Shown here: positions 14,441 to 25,600 of the stretch, piece after piece
Layout: each line of letters begins with the position of its first letter
Numbering within the stretch: position 1 is the first letter of the stretch
Source of the DNA: Hirundichthys speculiger
Taxonomy: Eukaryota > Chordata > Actinopteri > Beloniformes > Exocoetidae
NCBI GenBank assembly: GCA_018398805.1
Contig: JAGFBZ010001279.1
Span: 806,001-870,000 of the forward strand
Length of the DNA stretch: 64,000 nucleotides
Direction: 5' to 3'
Made by a program: the position numbers and the translations under genes
Notes under the pieces: generated by a model
Told to the model about the DNA's origin: nothing
Databases searched by the model: none
Seen by the model: the letters and a program-made list of their open reading frames with translations, nothing else

Positions 14441-15692
14441 ATTCTCAGCTCTGCTGCTCATCCCACAAATGCAGGTTCCTGACAAATGTGGCACCATTGA
14501 ACACATTCCCTCCTCTCTCAGCAGCAATGATTTTAGGAACTTTTTTACTAATGAAATTATATCATTTAGGGAAGAGATTAATTTATCTTCTCCTATGGTC
14601 AGCATATTTTTCAATATCGATGATTGCCCTGTTTTAAATACATATTTATATTATTTTACTCGTATCGATCTGCCTTAGTTACTGTCTGTAATGAAGTTTT
14701 GTACTGTCAACCTGTATGTTAGATCCCATCTCAACTAAACTGTTTAAAGATAGTTTCCCCTTCATTAATTCCAGTCTGCTTGCCCAGATTAATATTTCAC
14801 TACCAACTGGTTATGTACCACAGCCATTTCATTGGGAAACCACTTCTCAAAGAGTCCAGTGTTGATCCCATTGATGTAGGCAATTATAAACCCATTTCTA
14901 ACCTTCCGTTTATGACCAAAATACTTGAAAAAGTTATCCTAAAACAACCAAATAAACATATGCAGAGTAACAGTTTACATGATGAGTTTCAATCCAGTTC
15001 TTGACAGTATCAGTTTTACTTTCAGTTCCCTGTGATAAACCTTGGTGTCATCTTTGACCATAATTTGTCATTTAAACCACATATCAAACAGGTTGCTCAA
15101 GTGGCTTTCTTCCATCTCTGTAATGTCTAAAAAATCAGGAACATCTTTTCTCATTCCAACGCAGAAAAAAAAAAAAAAAAAACATGCATCTGTTACATCA
15201 GGACTGGACTACTGCAATGCCATTTTAGCTGGATGTTGAAATAATTCTATGAAAATGCTTCAGCTGATCCAAACTGCTGCTGCCAGAGTTTTGACTGGTG
15301 CTGCCAAGAGAGATCAGACCTCCCCTGTTTCAGCTTCGCTTCACTGGTTACCAGTTCAGTTTAGAGTTTACAGTGTCCAAGTCCAGAATGGGAGGCAGAG
15401 TTTTTAGTTTCCAAGCTCCTTTCCTGTGAAACAAACTGCTGGTCTGGATACAAACGTTGACTTTTAAGTCTTTTAAGTCTAAACTTAATACCTTCCCTTT
15501 TGAAAAGCCTATGGTTGATTTTAATGGTTTGTTTTGTGTTTTTTTAAACTATACTCATTTACACTAGTTTCATGACACTTGTTTGTACTATACTTTTATA
15601 CGTGTATGTATTGTTTTATTCTGTGAAGCACTTTGAGTTGCACTGAAGTTTAAAAGGTGCTATATCAATAAACTTGAATTGAACTGAACTGG
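14441..15692 (+). mobile_element. L2-type LINE fragment with 3' tail
   Basis: Plus-strand fragments resemble L2 ORF2: SSNDFRNFFTNEIISFREEI near 14520, the RT entry NYKPISNLPFMTKILEKVIL near 14880, and the C-terminal block SGLDYCNAILAGC then LIQTAAARVLTGAAKRD (15205-15320). It ends in an AAGCACTTTGAGTTGC word and a TTGAATTGAACTGAACT tail near 15690. Large internal deletions and a poly(A) run at 15164-15181 break it. The L2 starts directly at the end of the Tc1-like element. Confidence 0.7.
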
Positions 15693-15824
15693 ATTAAGAA
15701 GGGACATAACCAGGGTTTCCAACAATGAGATTTATTGCCAAGAAGCATTATTACAACAAAGAAATAATGTACCAAACACAAATGTCCTTACTTTTTGTGC
15801 TTATTTTAGATTTCTTAATTCTAT

Positions 15825-16130
15825 TCAGTTCAAAAATACTTTATTGATCCTTGAGGGGAAATTAAATGTTTGCAGTAACTGTCATGATTTGGGTCTCTGG
15901 GCAGGAAGCATCTCCTTTAGCATCTGTGTTGCAGCAGATCTGAAGACACTCTGCTGAACAGGATGTTCAGAGTTGTCCATGATCTTCTTCATTTTATGAA
16001 GTATCCTCCTGTGGAGAATCAGCTTCAGAGGCTGTAGTACAGTACACGACACAAGCTGTTGTGACGAAGGGATTATTTCACAAACAGGTGTTGTGGAGAG
16101 AAAACTGAATAAGGTAACAGACATATCGAA
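15825..16130. repeat. LINE-derived relic with AATACTTTATTGATCC tail word
   Basis: The motif AAAATACTTTATTGATCCTTGAGGGGAAATT recurs in altered form near 29136 and resembles the 3' tail of a teleost LINE. The adjoining minus-strand frame (15882-16124) contains LHRRILHKMKKIMDNSEHPV, similar to LINE C-terminal sequence. The family is not certain. Confidence 0.4.
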
Positions 16131-16838
16131 TCACCTTGGCTCCCGGAAGAAAGGAGAGGTGTCTTCAGGTATCCTTTTCAACCGCTAATTCTTTTCTTTG
16201 ATTGACTATTGATTATCCTCTTCAACAGAAACAGATGGTTATTCATGTGATAAGTCATGTGACTAACATTTTTCTATTTCCCTTAAACCATTCCACTGTT
16301 CAGCTTCAAAATCTCAATCGAAAACCTATCAAATGTATGTCACTAGAAGTCATTTATCTTAAATATGGCTAAATACAGGCAAAAGCTGCTTTAGTACAAG
16401 TGAAAATTAAAAAAAGATTTGCCAAAAATCAACAAAACAACAGCACAGCTGGATAAATGTTTTCCCTATGATTAATTCTCTGGTCATAAGTTGGGTTATT
16501 TGTAACAAATGTGAACCAACCTGGGGTCTTTTTGGTCACGCACTTGGTGTGCCATTTATCCATTCCAGCCTCCACCCAAACAGTGAAGTCATGCTTACTT
16601 CTGCTTGATTATAGACAACGTTGTTTTCATAAATGAATAATGCTTTTGTTTTCAGGAGGACAGAGAGACAGATGACCTGCAGCAATGAAGCTAAGTTAAG
16701 TCTGTCGAATGGGAGCAGCTGTGGATATAAAACTATTTCCCCTCAGAAATCAATAAAGCATTTTTGAATCTGACTCTGAATGCACAAATATTCCTTCAAA
16801 AAGATGGATATGATATTATTACTTGTACAAAGTGGAAG
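16131..16838. other. No feature recognised
   Basis: AT-rich intergenic DNA; no gene, domain or repeat terminus was recognised before the Tc1-like element at 16841. Confidence 0.35.
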
Positions 16839-17129
16839 TACAGTGCCTCACAAAAGTATTCGGCCCCCTTGAACTATTCAACCTTTTGCCACATTTCAGG
16901 CTTCAAACATAAAGATATAAAATTTCAATTTTTTTTGTCAAGAATCAACAACAAGTGGGACACAATCGTGAAGTGGAATGAAATGTATTGATATTTTAAA
17001 CAAATAAAAAACTGAAAAGTGGGGCATGAAATATTATTCAGCCCCCTTGAATTAATACTTTGTAGCGCCACCTTCTGCTGCAGTTCCAGCTCCAGTCTCT
17101 TGGGGTTTGTCTCTATCAGTTTAAGACAT

Positions 17130-18090
17130 CTAGAGACTAAATTCTGGTCCATTCTTCCTGTAAAACAGCTGGAGCTCAGTGAGGTTGGATGGAGAGCGTT
17201 TGTGAACAGCAGTCTTCAGCTCTTTCCACAGATTCTGGACTGGATTCAGGTCTGGACTTTGACTTGGCCGTTCTAACACCTGGATACGTTTATTTGTGAA
17301 CCGTTCCATTGTAGATTTGTCTTCATGTTTTGGATTAATGTCCTGTTGGAAGATAAATCTCCGTCCCAGTCTCAGGTCTTTTGCAGACTCCAACAGGTTT
17401 TCTTCCAGAATGGTCCTGTATTTGGCTCCATCCATCTTCTCATCAATTTAAACCATCTTCCCTGTCCCTGCTGAAGAAAAGCAGGCCCAAACCATGATGC
17501 TGCCACCACCATGTTTGACAGTGGGGATGGTGTGTTCAGGGTGATGAGCTGTGTTGCTTTTACTCCAAACATATCTTTTTGCATTGTGGCCAGAAAGGTT
17601 GATTTTGGTTCCATCTGACCAGACCACCTTCTTCCACATGTTTGGTGTGTTTCCCAGGTGGCTTGTGGTCAACTTTAAACCAGACTTTTTATGGATATCT
17701 TTGCGAAATGGTTTTCTTCTTGCCACTCTTCCATAAAGGCCAGATTTGTTCAGTGTAGACTGATTGTTGTCCTCTGGACAGACTCTTCCACCTCAGCTGT
17801 AGATCAGTTCATCCAGAGTGATCATGGGCCTCTTGGCTGCATCTCTGATCAGTTTTCTCCTTGTTCCAGATGAAAGTTTAGAGGGACGGCCAGGTCTTGG
17901 TAGATCTGCAGTGGTCTGATACTCCTTCCATTTCAATATGATTGCTTGCTCAGAGCTCCTTGAGATGTTAAAATCTTGGGAAATCTTTTTGTATCCACAT
18001 CCAGCTTTAAACTTCTCCACAACAGTATCTGGGACCTGCCTGGTGTGTCTTTGGTCTTCATGATGCTCTCTGTGCTTTAAACAGAACCCT
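17130..18090 (-). pseudogene. Tc1-like transposase, frameshifted
   Basis: Minus-strand fragments in order: HTH region (VVEKFKAGCGYKKISQDFNI, then IILKWKEYQTTADLPRPGR), GRPSKLSSGTRRKLIRDAAK, catalytic core with KKVVWSDGTKINLSGHN (the usual DET is DGT), KHGGGSIMVWACFSSAGTG, IFQQDINPKHEDKSTMERF, and SQSPDLNPVQNLWKELK (the usual Glu is Gln). Altered catalytic residues plus frameshifts and stops mark it as dead. Confidence 0.8.
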
Positions 18091-18289
18091 GAGACTATCA
18101 CAGAGCAGGTGCATTTATACGGAGACTTGATTACACACAGGTGGATTCTATTGATCATCATCAGTCATTCAGGACAACATTGTATTGGGCCATACCATGT
18201 GCTACAGAAGACCGCATGGTTTTCTGAGACAAAGAAAGACAAAGGAAATCATAAAACTCAAGTCCCCAGCATTTCTAGCATTCTAACAT

Positions 18290-19147
18290 GACGTCCCCCT
18301 CTCTCTCTGTTTCCCACTGGCCGGGGACCCCGGCTCACAGCGGGGTTTCTCAAACGAAGGCGGACCGCAGATCCCCCGTTTAAATACCGGCTACCTCCTC
18401 CCATTCCCTCTCTTGCTCCTTCATCTCTCTGACCTCAACTACACCCAGGAAAGGTGCTCATCTCTGTGGCCTGCACCAGCAAGGTAAATAGCCAAAGGCC
18501 CGTTTCCCTGGCGACCTGTCTGCAGGAGATCCCTCTGGTTGTCCGACGACAACCACACGCCTGGTCCGATCGTGACGCGCCACACGGAGTGAGCCGCGAC
18601 GTACGGAAGAAACGACACGTAGGAATCACCCGCGCGCCTCGGACGCGTGAACGGCCTCAGACGAACCGGGACGGACGCCCGGCTGTTGTTGCTGCCCAAC
18701 GCCGCATCCCCACGTTAACCACGCAGGGAGAGAAAAAGGAGGAGAGCCGCTCTTGCGACCACCCGTGGAGCGTAATTGATCAGCGGTGCTGCCACCATCC
18801 CAGCCTGATCAACCCCCCCAGGACACTACAACGCCACCGATCGCTTCCGGAGCGATCCACGTAAGAGGACTTTGTGTCTGGGCAGAGTTACTTAGTTTAG
18901 TTAATATTTCTGTATATACTGTGACAGTGGTCACGATTGAGCCCGCCGGTAATCCGCCGGTGCGTATTTACCCACGTGAGTGCAGTGTTGATTTCAGATA
19001 AACAATCAGTTGGAGAGTGCGGGAGTCAGCTCCACACTCTCCCTTCTGTGGAAATCCTCGGAGCGATCACGGCACCGGTGGTTAGGAATCACCCTCGCGT
19101 TGTTGATTTTACCCTGCCTTTTCTGCACTGCCTTTCCTACTAACCAC
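18290..19147. other. GC- and CpG-rich non-coding block of unknown origin
   Basis: The block is markedly richer in G+C and CG than the surrounding AT-rich DNA. Open frames on both strands (18454-18864 +, 18439-18699 -) are low-complexity, arginine-rich products of the composition and carry no domain. It belongs to the element that split the Tc1 copy. Confidence 0.4.
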
Positions 19148-19336
19148 TGTTATGATTGGATGTTATTACATGTGTGACCGCTAGGCGGCAGTACTGGTTT
19201 TGTGGTCACCTTACGGAGCTACGGTGTGATAGAATGAGACTGTATGAACACACATGTATGTGGTAGAGAACGGGAGTTATTAAAGCAAAGTTACTTGCTA
19301 TTAACACGGCCTCATCCTTCAAACACGAACATGACA
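19148..19336 (+). repeat. 5' LTR of gypsy element
   Basis: 189 bp, TG...CA ends. It differs from the 3' copy at two sites, both in the U3-like half: GGCGGCAG versus GGCAGCAG, and GAACGGGAG versus GAACAGGAG. Confidence 0.95.
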
Positions 19337-19350
19337 TGGTACCAGGAGTA
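19337..19350 (+). other. Candidate primer-binding site
   Basis: TGGTACCAGGAGTA starts directly after the CA of the 5' LTR. The TGG start is standard for a tRNA 3'-end complement; which tRNA it would pair with is not clear from sequence alone. Confidence 0.55.
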
Positions 19351-19366
19351 AACTCGACTGGACGAC

Positions 19367-22300
19367 ATGGATCTGAAACCACCGGAGAGTTTGAAACTAT
19401 CGGGGAATGTCGATGAGAACTGGCGCACCTTCAAACAGCAGTTTCGACTGTATGTTGCGGCTATGGGACTTGAGACTAAGCCAGAAGCAAGAAAGGTAGC
19501 GCTGCTGCTAACGATAGCAGGGCCACAGGCCATAGAAATATTTAACACGTTCGTGTTTGACACTCCTGAAGATAGTGAAAAGTTGGATGTAGTGCTTAGT
19601 AAATTTGACGCTCACTGTTCTCCGAAGAAGAACGAGACGTACGAGAGGTACGTATTTCGGTCTTGTACACAGCGGCAGCACGAGCCCTTTGATAGCTTCC
19701 TGACGGACTTGCGGCTGAAAGCATAGTCCTGCAACTTCGCGACGCTGAAGGACTCCATGATCCGGGACCAGATTGTCTTCGGCGTGGAGGATAAGAAGGT
19801 CAGAGAGAGGCTACTACGGGAGATGGAGCTGACGCTGGCGGGAGCCATTAAGATCTGCCAGGCGAGTAAGCTGTCCCAAAAGCACGTGAGGACGTTCAGC
19901 GAGATGTCTGCAGTCGCCCCGGCGCAGAGCGACGGCGCGGCAGCGGTTGGAGCAGTGTCGTATCAGCGGAGACGGCGCACACAGACCCGGCCGGCACAGC
20001 AGTCGGAGGACGTGATGATGAACTGCAAACGCTGCGGCTCACAACACAAGATAAGACAGTGTCCGGCGTTTGGAAAGCAGTGCTCCAGTTGCCAAGGCAA
20101 GAATCATTTTGCTAAACAGTGCTTCTCCAGAAGGAAAGAGGGGAAGAAAGGAAGAACTGTAAATGTTGTAGATGAGCCTGATCTCAGTGACACGTTCTTT
20201 GTTGGAATGGTGAATTGTGAAAGTGAACAAATAAATAAACCAGACAATGTAAATGAGGTCATCAGAGAAGATAAATGGATAGCTCCTCTAAGGATAAATG
20301 GGACTGTAGTCACCATGAGATTGGACACTGGGTCAAAAGCAAATCTGATAAGCATGTGTGATGTGAAGGCAATGAAAAATAAGCCACAAATAAAAAGAAA
20401 AGAATCTGGACTGAAAGACTACAATGGGCGGCCAATTGAATGTTTGGGCACATGCAGATTGAGTGTCACAGTTAAAGGGAAAGTGCACCAACTATTCTTC
20501 TTCGTTGTGAATGAAGGACGCGAATCACTTCTGGGTGATAGAGCCTGTGAAGAACTGGGACTTGTGAAAAGAGTGTATCGCATCATCCCAACCATAAACC
20601 CAACAAATGACTCTATGGACACAATTGTTCAGAACTTTTCAGATGTTTTCAAGGGTTTTGGTGTTTTACCCTTCACATATAAAATACAGTTGAAAGAAGG
20701 AGCCCAACCAGTTGTGCACGCACCACGCAGAGTTCCGGCGCCACTGAAAGACAGTCTAAAAAAAGAACTGGACAGAATGATCATGCTGGGGGAGATCAAA
20801 AAGGTTAGTGAACCTACAGACTGGGTCAACTCAATGGTCATCACAAAGAAAAAGAATGGTGAGTTGAGAATATGTATGGACCCCAAAGACCTAAATGAGA
20901 GTATAAAGCGTGAACATTATCAAATACCTACACGTGAAGAGATCATCAGTGAAATGTCAGGGGCAAGCTACTTCACAAAGCTTGATGCTTCACAAGGCTT
21001 CTGGCAGCTGAAACTGGATGAAAGCAGCACAAGGTACTGCACCTTTAATACGCCCTTCGGCAGACACTGCTTCCTCAGACTGCCTTTTGGAATAAAGTCA
21101 GCACCTGAAATATTTCACAGAGCGATGGAGCAGATCATCGAGGGCTTGGATGGTGTCCGAGTCTACATTGATGACATCGTCATATGGGGATCCACAGCCC
21201 AAGAGCACAATGAGAGACTGAACGGAGTTATGGAGCGCATACAAAAGTATGGACTAAAACTCAACAAGAATAAATGTGAGTTTGGTGTTCAAGAGATTCT
21301 GTTCCTAGGAGACAAGCTGTCTGCACGTGGCGTCCAGCCAGATCAAGAAAAGATACATGCAATACGGAACATGCCAAGGCCCACAGACAAAACAGGTGTG
21401 CTACGCATCATGGGGATGGTCAATTTCATCGGTAATTCATTCCCAATCTGACAGCAAAGACATCATGCATACGAGAGCTTCTGCACAGAGACTGTGATTT
21501 CAAATGGACAGTGAAACATGAGCATGAGTTGCAAAAACTCAAAAACACACTGACCACAGCACCTGTGTTGGCATTTTATGACCACACGAAGAGGATCAAA
21601 GTGTCAACAGATGCTTCTAAAGATGGTATCGGAGCTGTTCTACTCCAGGCTGAGGGTGAGTACTGGAAACCGGTAGCCTATGCATCTCGAGCTATGACAA
21701 AATCTGAATGTCGATACGCACAGATCGAAAAAGAATGTTTGGGACTGGCATACGGTTTGGAGCGGTTTCATAGCTATGTGTACGGCCTGCCGTCTTTCAC
21801 AGTCGAGACGGATCATCGACCGCTGGTTGCCATCATTAAAAAGAATTTGAATGAAATGTCTCCACGGATTCAGCGGTTAATGATGAAGATGCAGAGGTAC
21901 GATTTTGAACTGATATATACTCCAGGTAAACAACTAGTCCTCGCTGATGCCCTATCCAGAGCGACGTCCGGCAACTGTGTGAGTGCCACAGACGAGGACA
22001 TACAGTGTCATGTGAACATGGTGTCTGCTACACTGCCTGTGTCTGACACAAAATCAAGACAAATAGCTGACGCTACAACAAAGGATGCTGAGCTGCAGCA
22101 GGTCATGAGGAATATGGATGAGGGATGGCCGGCTGGTTCATGTCCACAATTCTACCATGTCAGAGGTGAGCTCAGTACTGTGGATGGTCTGCTGTTGAAA
22201 AAGGACAGGATTGTTATACCACAGGCTTTGAGAATGGACATGTTGAACAGGATACATGAAGGCCATCTCGGCATAGAAAAGTGCAAAAGGAGGGCGAGAG

Positions 22301-23304
22301 TGTCGGTTTTCTGGCCCGGACTGAATAAAGACATTGAAACACTCGTAAATAGATGTGAAACATGCCAGAAACACAGGAACAAGCAGAGCAAAGAGCCTAT
22401 GGTGGTTGCGGAGGTGCCAACTGCACCGTGGCACAAAGTTGGAATGGACTTGTTTCATCTCAGAGGTAAAGACTATTTAGTGGTAGTGGATTATTACTCA
22501 AACTTTCCTGAGATGGCGCTGCTAACAAGCTCAACGTCAACCTGTGTCATAACGCATGCAAAATCCATCTTCGCCAGGCATGGCATTCCACACACTGGTG
22601 AGTGACAACGGCCCCTGTTTCAGCAGCAAAGAATGGCAGAAGTTTGCAGAGCAATATGATTTCAAGCACGTGACGTCAAGCCCACACTATGCACAGTCAA
22701 ACGGGCAAGCGGAAAAAGGAGTTCACACATTCTCAAGCAACTCTTAAAGAAAGCAGCTGACAGCAACTCGGATCCGTATTTGGCTTTATTGAGCTACAGA
22801 GCATCACCTCTTCAGTGCGGTCTATCACCAGCTGAGCTGCTGATGAAGAGGAAGCTCCGAACAACCTTGCCCAGTCAGTCGAACAACAGAGCAAAGCAAA
22901 AGAATACCTCAAAGATTGAACATAAACTACGACAACAGAAGATGATGCAGAAGTCATTCTATGACAGAGCAACCAAGCATCTTCCTCCACTGACTACCAA
23001 CAACACAGTCAGGATTGAGGATGCTGATGGATGGAGTACCAAAGCAACGGTCCTGCAAGAAGTTGCTCCACGATCGTACACTGTGAGAACTGATGATGGA
23101 CAAATCCTCAGACGCAATCGTCGCAGTCTGTTAAAGACTCCTCAAGGGACTGTCGGTGAGTTCAGTGTAACCAGTGGTGAATCTCAGGTCATTTCCACAC
23201 CTGATATGGACTGTAACACTGACTCTCACCCGCCTACTCCAAAGGAACCTGAGTTAAGAAGGTCCACAAGAGAAATCAGAAAACCTGATAGACTGAACTT
23301 ATAA
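19367..23304 (+). pseudogene. gypsy gag-pol, broken by one stop and three frameshifts
   Basis: Gag begins at the ATG at 19367 and runs to an in-frame TAG at 19724-19726; the same frame then continues to 21451. It carries two CCHC-type knuckles (CKRCGSQHKIRQC and CSSCQGKNHFAKQC, about 20026-20130), the protease motif RLDTGSKANLIS, and reverse transcriptase with FTKLDASQGFWQL and VYIDDIVIWG. A shift near 21435 leads to RNase H (VSTDASKDGIGAVLLQ) and the integrase HHCC zinc region (HEGHLGIEKCKRR ... CETCQKH). Shifts near 22600 and 22720 bracket the integrase segment [13 protein letters not shown] and [15 protein letters not shown]. The last frame (22780-23304) ends at a TAA. Gag and pol appear to share one frame. 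It would be non-functional as read. Confidence 0.9.
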
Positions 23305-23535
23305 AAAAATAAATAAATAAATAAAATTCAATATGCATGTTAAAGATGTTGATCGAAATGTACACTGAATTATGTTGTGAATGTGTTCCAGATGGCTTAG
23401 TATTGGTTTAGATTTGAGTTAGTCTAACCTATCTGATAAACTGTTTATTCTATGTGTCAGAGTTATAGTGAATGATAACTTGTTAAAATAACAGACACAG
23501 TTAATGTAATAATTTGTGTTAAAACATTTTGTTTT

Positions 23536-23548
23536 AGAAAAAGGGGGA
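23536..23548 (+). other. Polypurine tract of gypsy element
   Basis: AGAAAAAGGGGGA directly precedes the 3' LTR, the expected place for the plus-strand primer. Confidence 0.8.
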
Positions 23549-23737
23549 TGTTATGATTGGATGTTATTACATGTGTGACCGCTAGGCAGCAGTACTGGTT
23601 TTGTGGTCACCTTACGGAGCTACGGTGTGATAGAATGAGACTGTATGAACACACATGTATGTGGTAGAGAACAGGAGTTATTAAAGCAAAGTTACTTGCT
23701 ATTAACACGGCCTCATCCTTCAAACACGAACATGACA
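23549..23737 (+). repeat. 3' LTR of gypsy element
   Basis: 189 bp, matching the 5' copy at 187 positions by eye, followed directly by the ACCAC target duplication. Confidence 0.95.
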
Positions 23738-23788
23738 ACCACCTTTGTGAAGACGTCACCACGTGACTTTGTCGGCCTTCTTGTGACG

Positions 23789-23891
23789 GCCTATCGCGAG
23801 AGTCGGCGGCCATCTTGGTTGGGGAGGAACCACAGCGTGACTCCATCAGCCATCTTTGGTGCCCTATCGCGAGAGCCGGCGGCCATCTTGG
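23789..23891. promoter_or_regulatory. Two repeated blocks with YY1-like sites
   Basis: CCTATCGCGAGAG followed by (T/C)CGGCGGCCATCTTGG occurs twice, at about 23790-23818 and 23863-23891. GGCCATCTTGG is the complement of the YY1 core (AAGATGGC). A weaker CAGCCATCTTTGG lies between them. A TATA-like TGTATATAAGCC follows about 35 bp after the second block. Regulatory function is inferred. Confidence 0.4.
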
Positions 23892-24719
23892 ACACCCCTC
23901 TCACATTACCGCACACACACACACATGTATATAAGCCTACATTGGTCCATTGAATGTTTAATTTGCTTATGTTAGTTTTACTCATCTTTTAGTTAGTAGA
24001 TATCAGAATCTTTATTCAAGTGTTTGTTCCTTTGAATATTTGTGTTAATAAATTCTGATATTCTAATGAGAGTTGCTTGTGGTTATTTTACACAGTTTTG
24101 TAACATTGGCTGGTTGAAGAGGTCTGTGCTCGGACTCACATCTTCTCTGTTGTTCTATAGCGCCACACCTGGTCACAGGCTGGCACACATAGAACAACAG
24201 CCATTTTTGAGACTGATTGTGCCATTTAGTCCCTTTTTCGTGATTTATCAGGTGGTGCCCCGTTTCATTTTATTAACTTTCTGGTTATTAGCAACCGCCC
24301 CTCAAGATGGTTGATAATAACCCCTTTTTGGACTAAACAAGCACTTTATACGCCTTATTGCACAACAATCGGATCATTCAGAGATCCTCACTGAACTTCT
24401 GGAGTCAGTTTGCTGCTCTGAAAGTAAAGGGGACCAATAATAATGCACGCCACTTTTCAGTTTTTTTATTTGTTAAAAAAGTGTAAAATATCAATACATT
24501 TCATTCCACTTCACGATTGTGTCCCACTTATTGTTGATTCTTGACAAAAAGTAAAATTTTATATCTACATATATGTTTGAAGCCTGAAATGTGGCAAAAG
24601 GTTAAAAAGTTCAAGGGGGCCGAATACATTTGCAAGGCACTGTAAGTGCAACTTAAATCGAGAACACACAGACACAAACACATGCAACTAGTTTCAGTAT
24701 TTTTTTCCAAAAACAAACT

Positions 24720-25600
24720 CACTTTTTTTCTTTCTTTCTAGTGAAAACAGTTTACTCAGATCCATCCAGGTAACCAATCAAATGTCATGTTATCTTTAGT
24801 AACCTGCTTGTTGTAACAGGACAGTTCTGCTTCACTGATCCTGAAACTGTTTTCATGAGTTGGAAAGCAGGCAGAAAAAAAAAGTTGAAAATGAGCAAAT
24901 AATTGTCTCATGTCAGTTAAACTGTGAACATTTGGCCCAGTTATGGCCCACATCTGCAGTGTTGTGACTGATGGCGTTAACTCAGACTGAGTGTGGCTCC
25001 ATAAACTCAGCCAAATATCTGCCACACAAGGTTCGTATCTGCGTCTGTCTTTGGGCCACTCCTGATTTCCACAACACTTGTAGGTAAACCATGTCGAAGC
25101 CAGTTAATGACTGTTGGTGGCATCTGGCCCACACAGCACATACTGTATGACAATAACATATACATTTGGGCCTAATCTGGGCTACTTTTGCCACGGGGCA
25201 AACTTGCAAAACTAGTAATGTGGGTCCAGATGTAGTCATCAACTGGGCCTAACTTGGGTTTTGCATGTTTTGCTTGACACAAATGTCTCCCAAATCTGAT
25301 ACAATGATATTAACATGAGCTACGGCAACTCCTATGAGGGTCAGGCACGGCCTAAAGGACAAAAAGAAACTGCAGACTTGTGCATACATGGTTGAACTGA
25401 GGCAGCCACACCCAGATGCAAATCTGGGTCAAAGAAACTGCAGATGCATGCCATGTTTGGGCCAAACATCCTTTGCTGTCTAGGAAATTTGGCCCACTTC
25501 ATGACCTTTACACCACATCTGAGCCCCATAAAGCTGTACAGTCTTAGTTACAGAACTATACTGAAGTCATGAGTGCCAAAAGTAAACCAGATTTGGCCCA
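24720..25600. repeat. Repeat rich in GGCCCA/TGGGCC words
   Basis: GGCCCA, GGGCCA or TGGGCC occur about every 40-80 bp from about 24930 to 25600 (TTTGGCCCAGTTATGGCCCA, CATCTGGCCCACAC, TTGGGCCAAACAT and others). The pattern looks like a degenerate tandem family known in fish genomes. No domain is encoded. Confidence 0.45.

Larger units (their letters stand above)
19148..23737 (+). mobile_element. Ty3/gypsy-type LTR retrotransposon
   Basis: Two 189-bp direct repeats starting TGTTATGATTGG and ending GAACATGACA bound the element (19148-19336 and 23549-23737). A perfect 5-bp duplication, ACCAC, flanks them (19143-19147 and 23738-23742). Gene order is gag, protease, reverse transcriptase, RNase H, integrase, as in Ty3/gypsy. 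No envelope frame is present. Only two mismatches separate the LTRs, so insertion looks recent. The element sits inside the GC-rich element at 18180-24361. Confidence 0.95.
18180..24361. mobile_element. GC-rich inserted element of unknown class, itself split by a gypsy element
   Basis: This sequence interrupts the Tc1-like element. ACAACA occurs at both borders (18174-18179 and 24362-24367), consistent with a 6-bp target duplication. Its own DNA is 18180-19147 plus 23738-24361. The left part is GC-rich with many CG dinucleotides; the right part contains two near-identical blocks with GGCGGCCATCTTGG, a TATA-like TGTATATAAGCC (about 23925) and an AATAAA near 24049. This looks like a promoter-bearing retroelement leader or LTR, but no coding domain of its own is left and I cannot name the family. 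Confidence 0.45.
16841..24642 (-). mobile_element. Tc1-like transposon with ~210-bp inverted repeats, split by later insertions
   Basis: The left arm (16841-17050; CAGTGCCTCACAAAAGTATT) and right arm (about 24430-24642; ending TTTGCAAGGCACTG) are inverted copies. Both outer borders sit next to TA. Long arms of this size are typical of teleost Tc1-like IR/DR elements. The transposase lies in the left part on the minus strand. The element body stops at about 18179 in TCAGTCATTCAGGACAACA and resumes at about 24368 with CGGATCATTCAGAGATCC, so roughly 6.2 kb was inserted. Confidence 0.85.

Noticed and set aside
18454..18864. 136-codon plus-strand open frame
   Set aside because: Arginine- and histidine-rich translation of a CpG-rich block; the opposite strand is open too; no domain.
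19148..23737. Possible envelope gene making the gypsy element retrovirus-like
   Set aside because: After integrase the frame ends at 23304 with only a poly(AATA)-rich spacer, polypurine tract and LTR; no room for an envelope frame.
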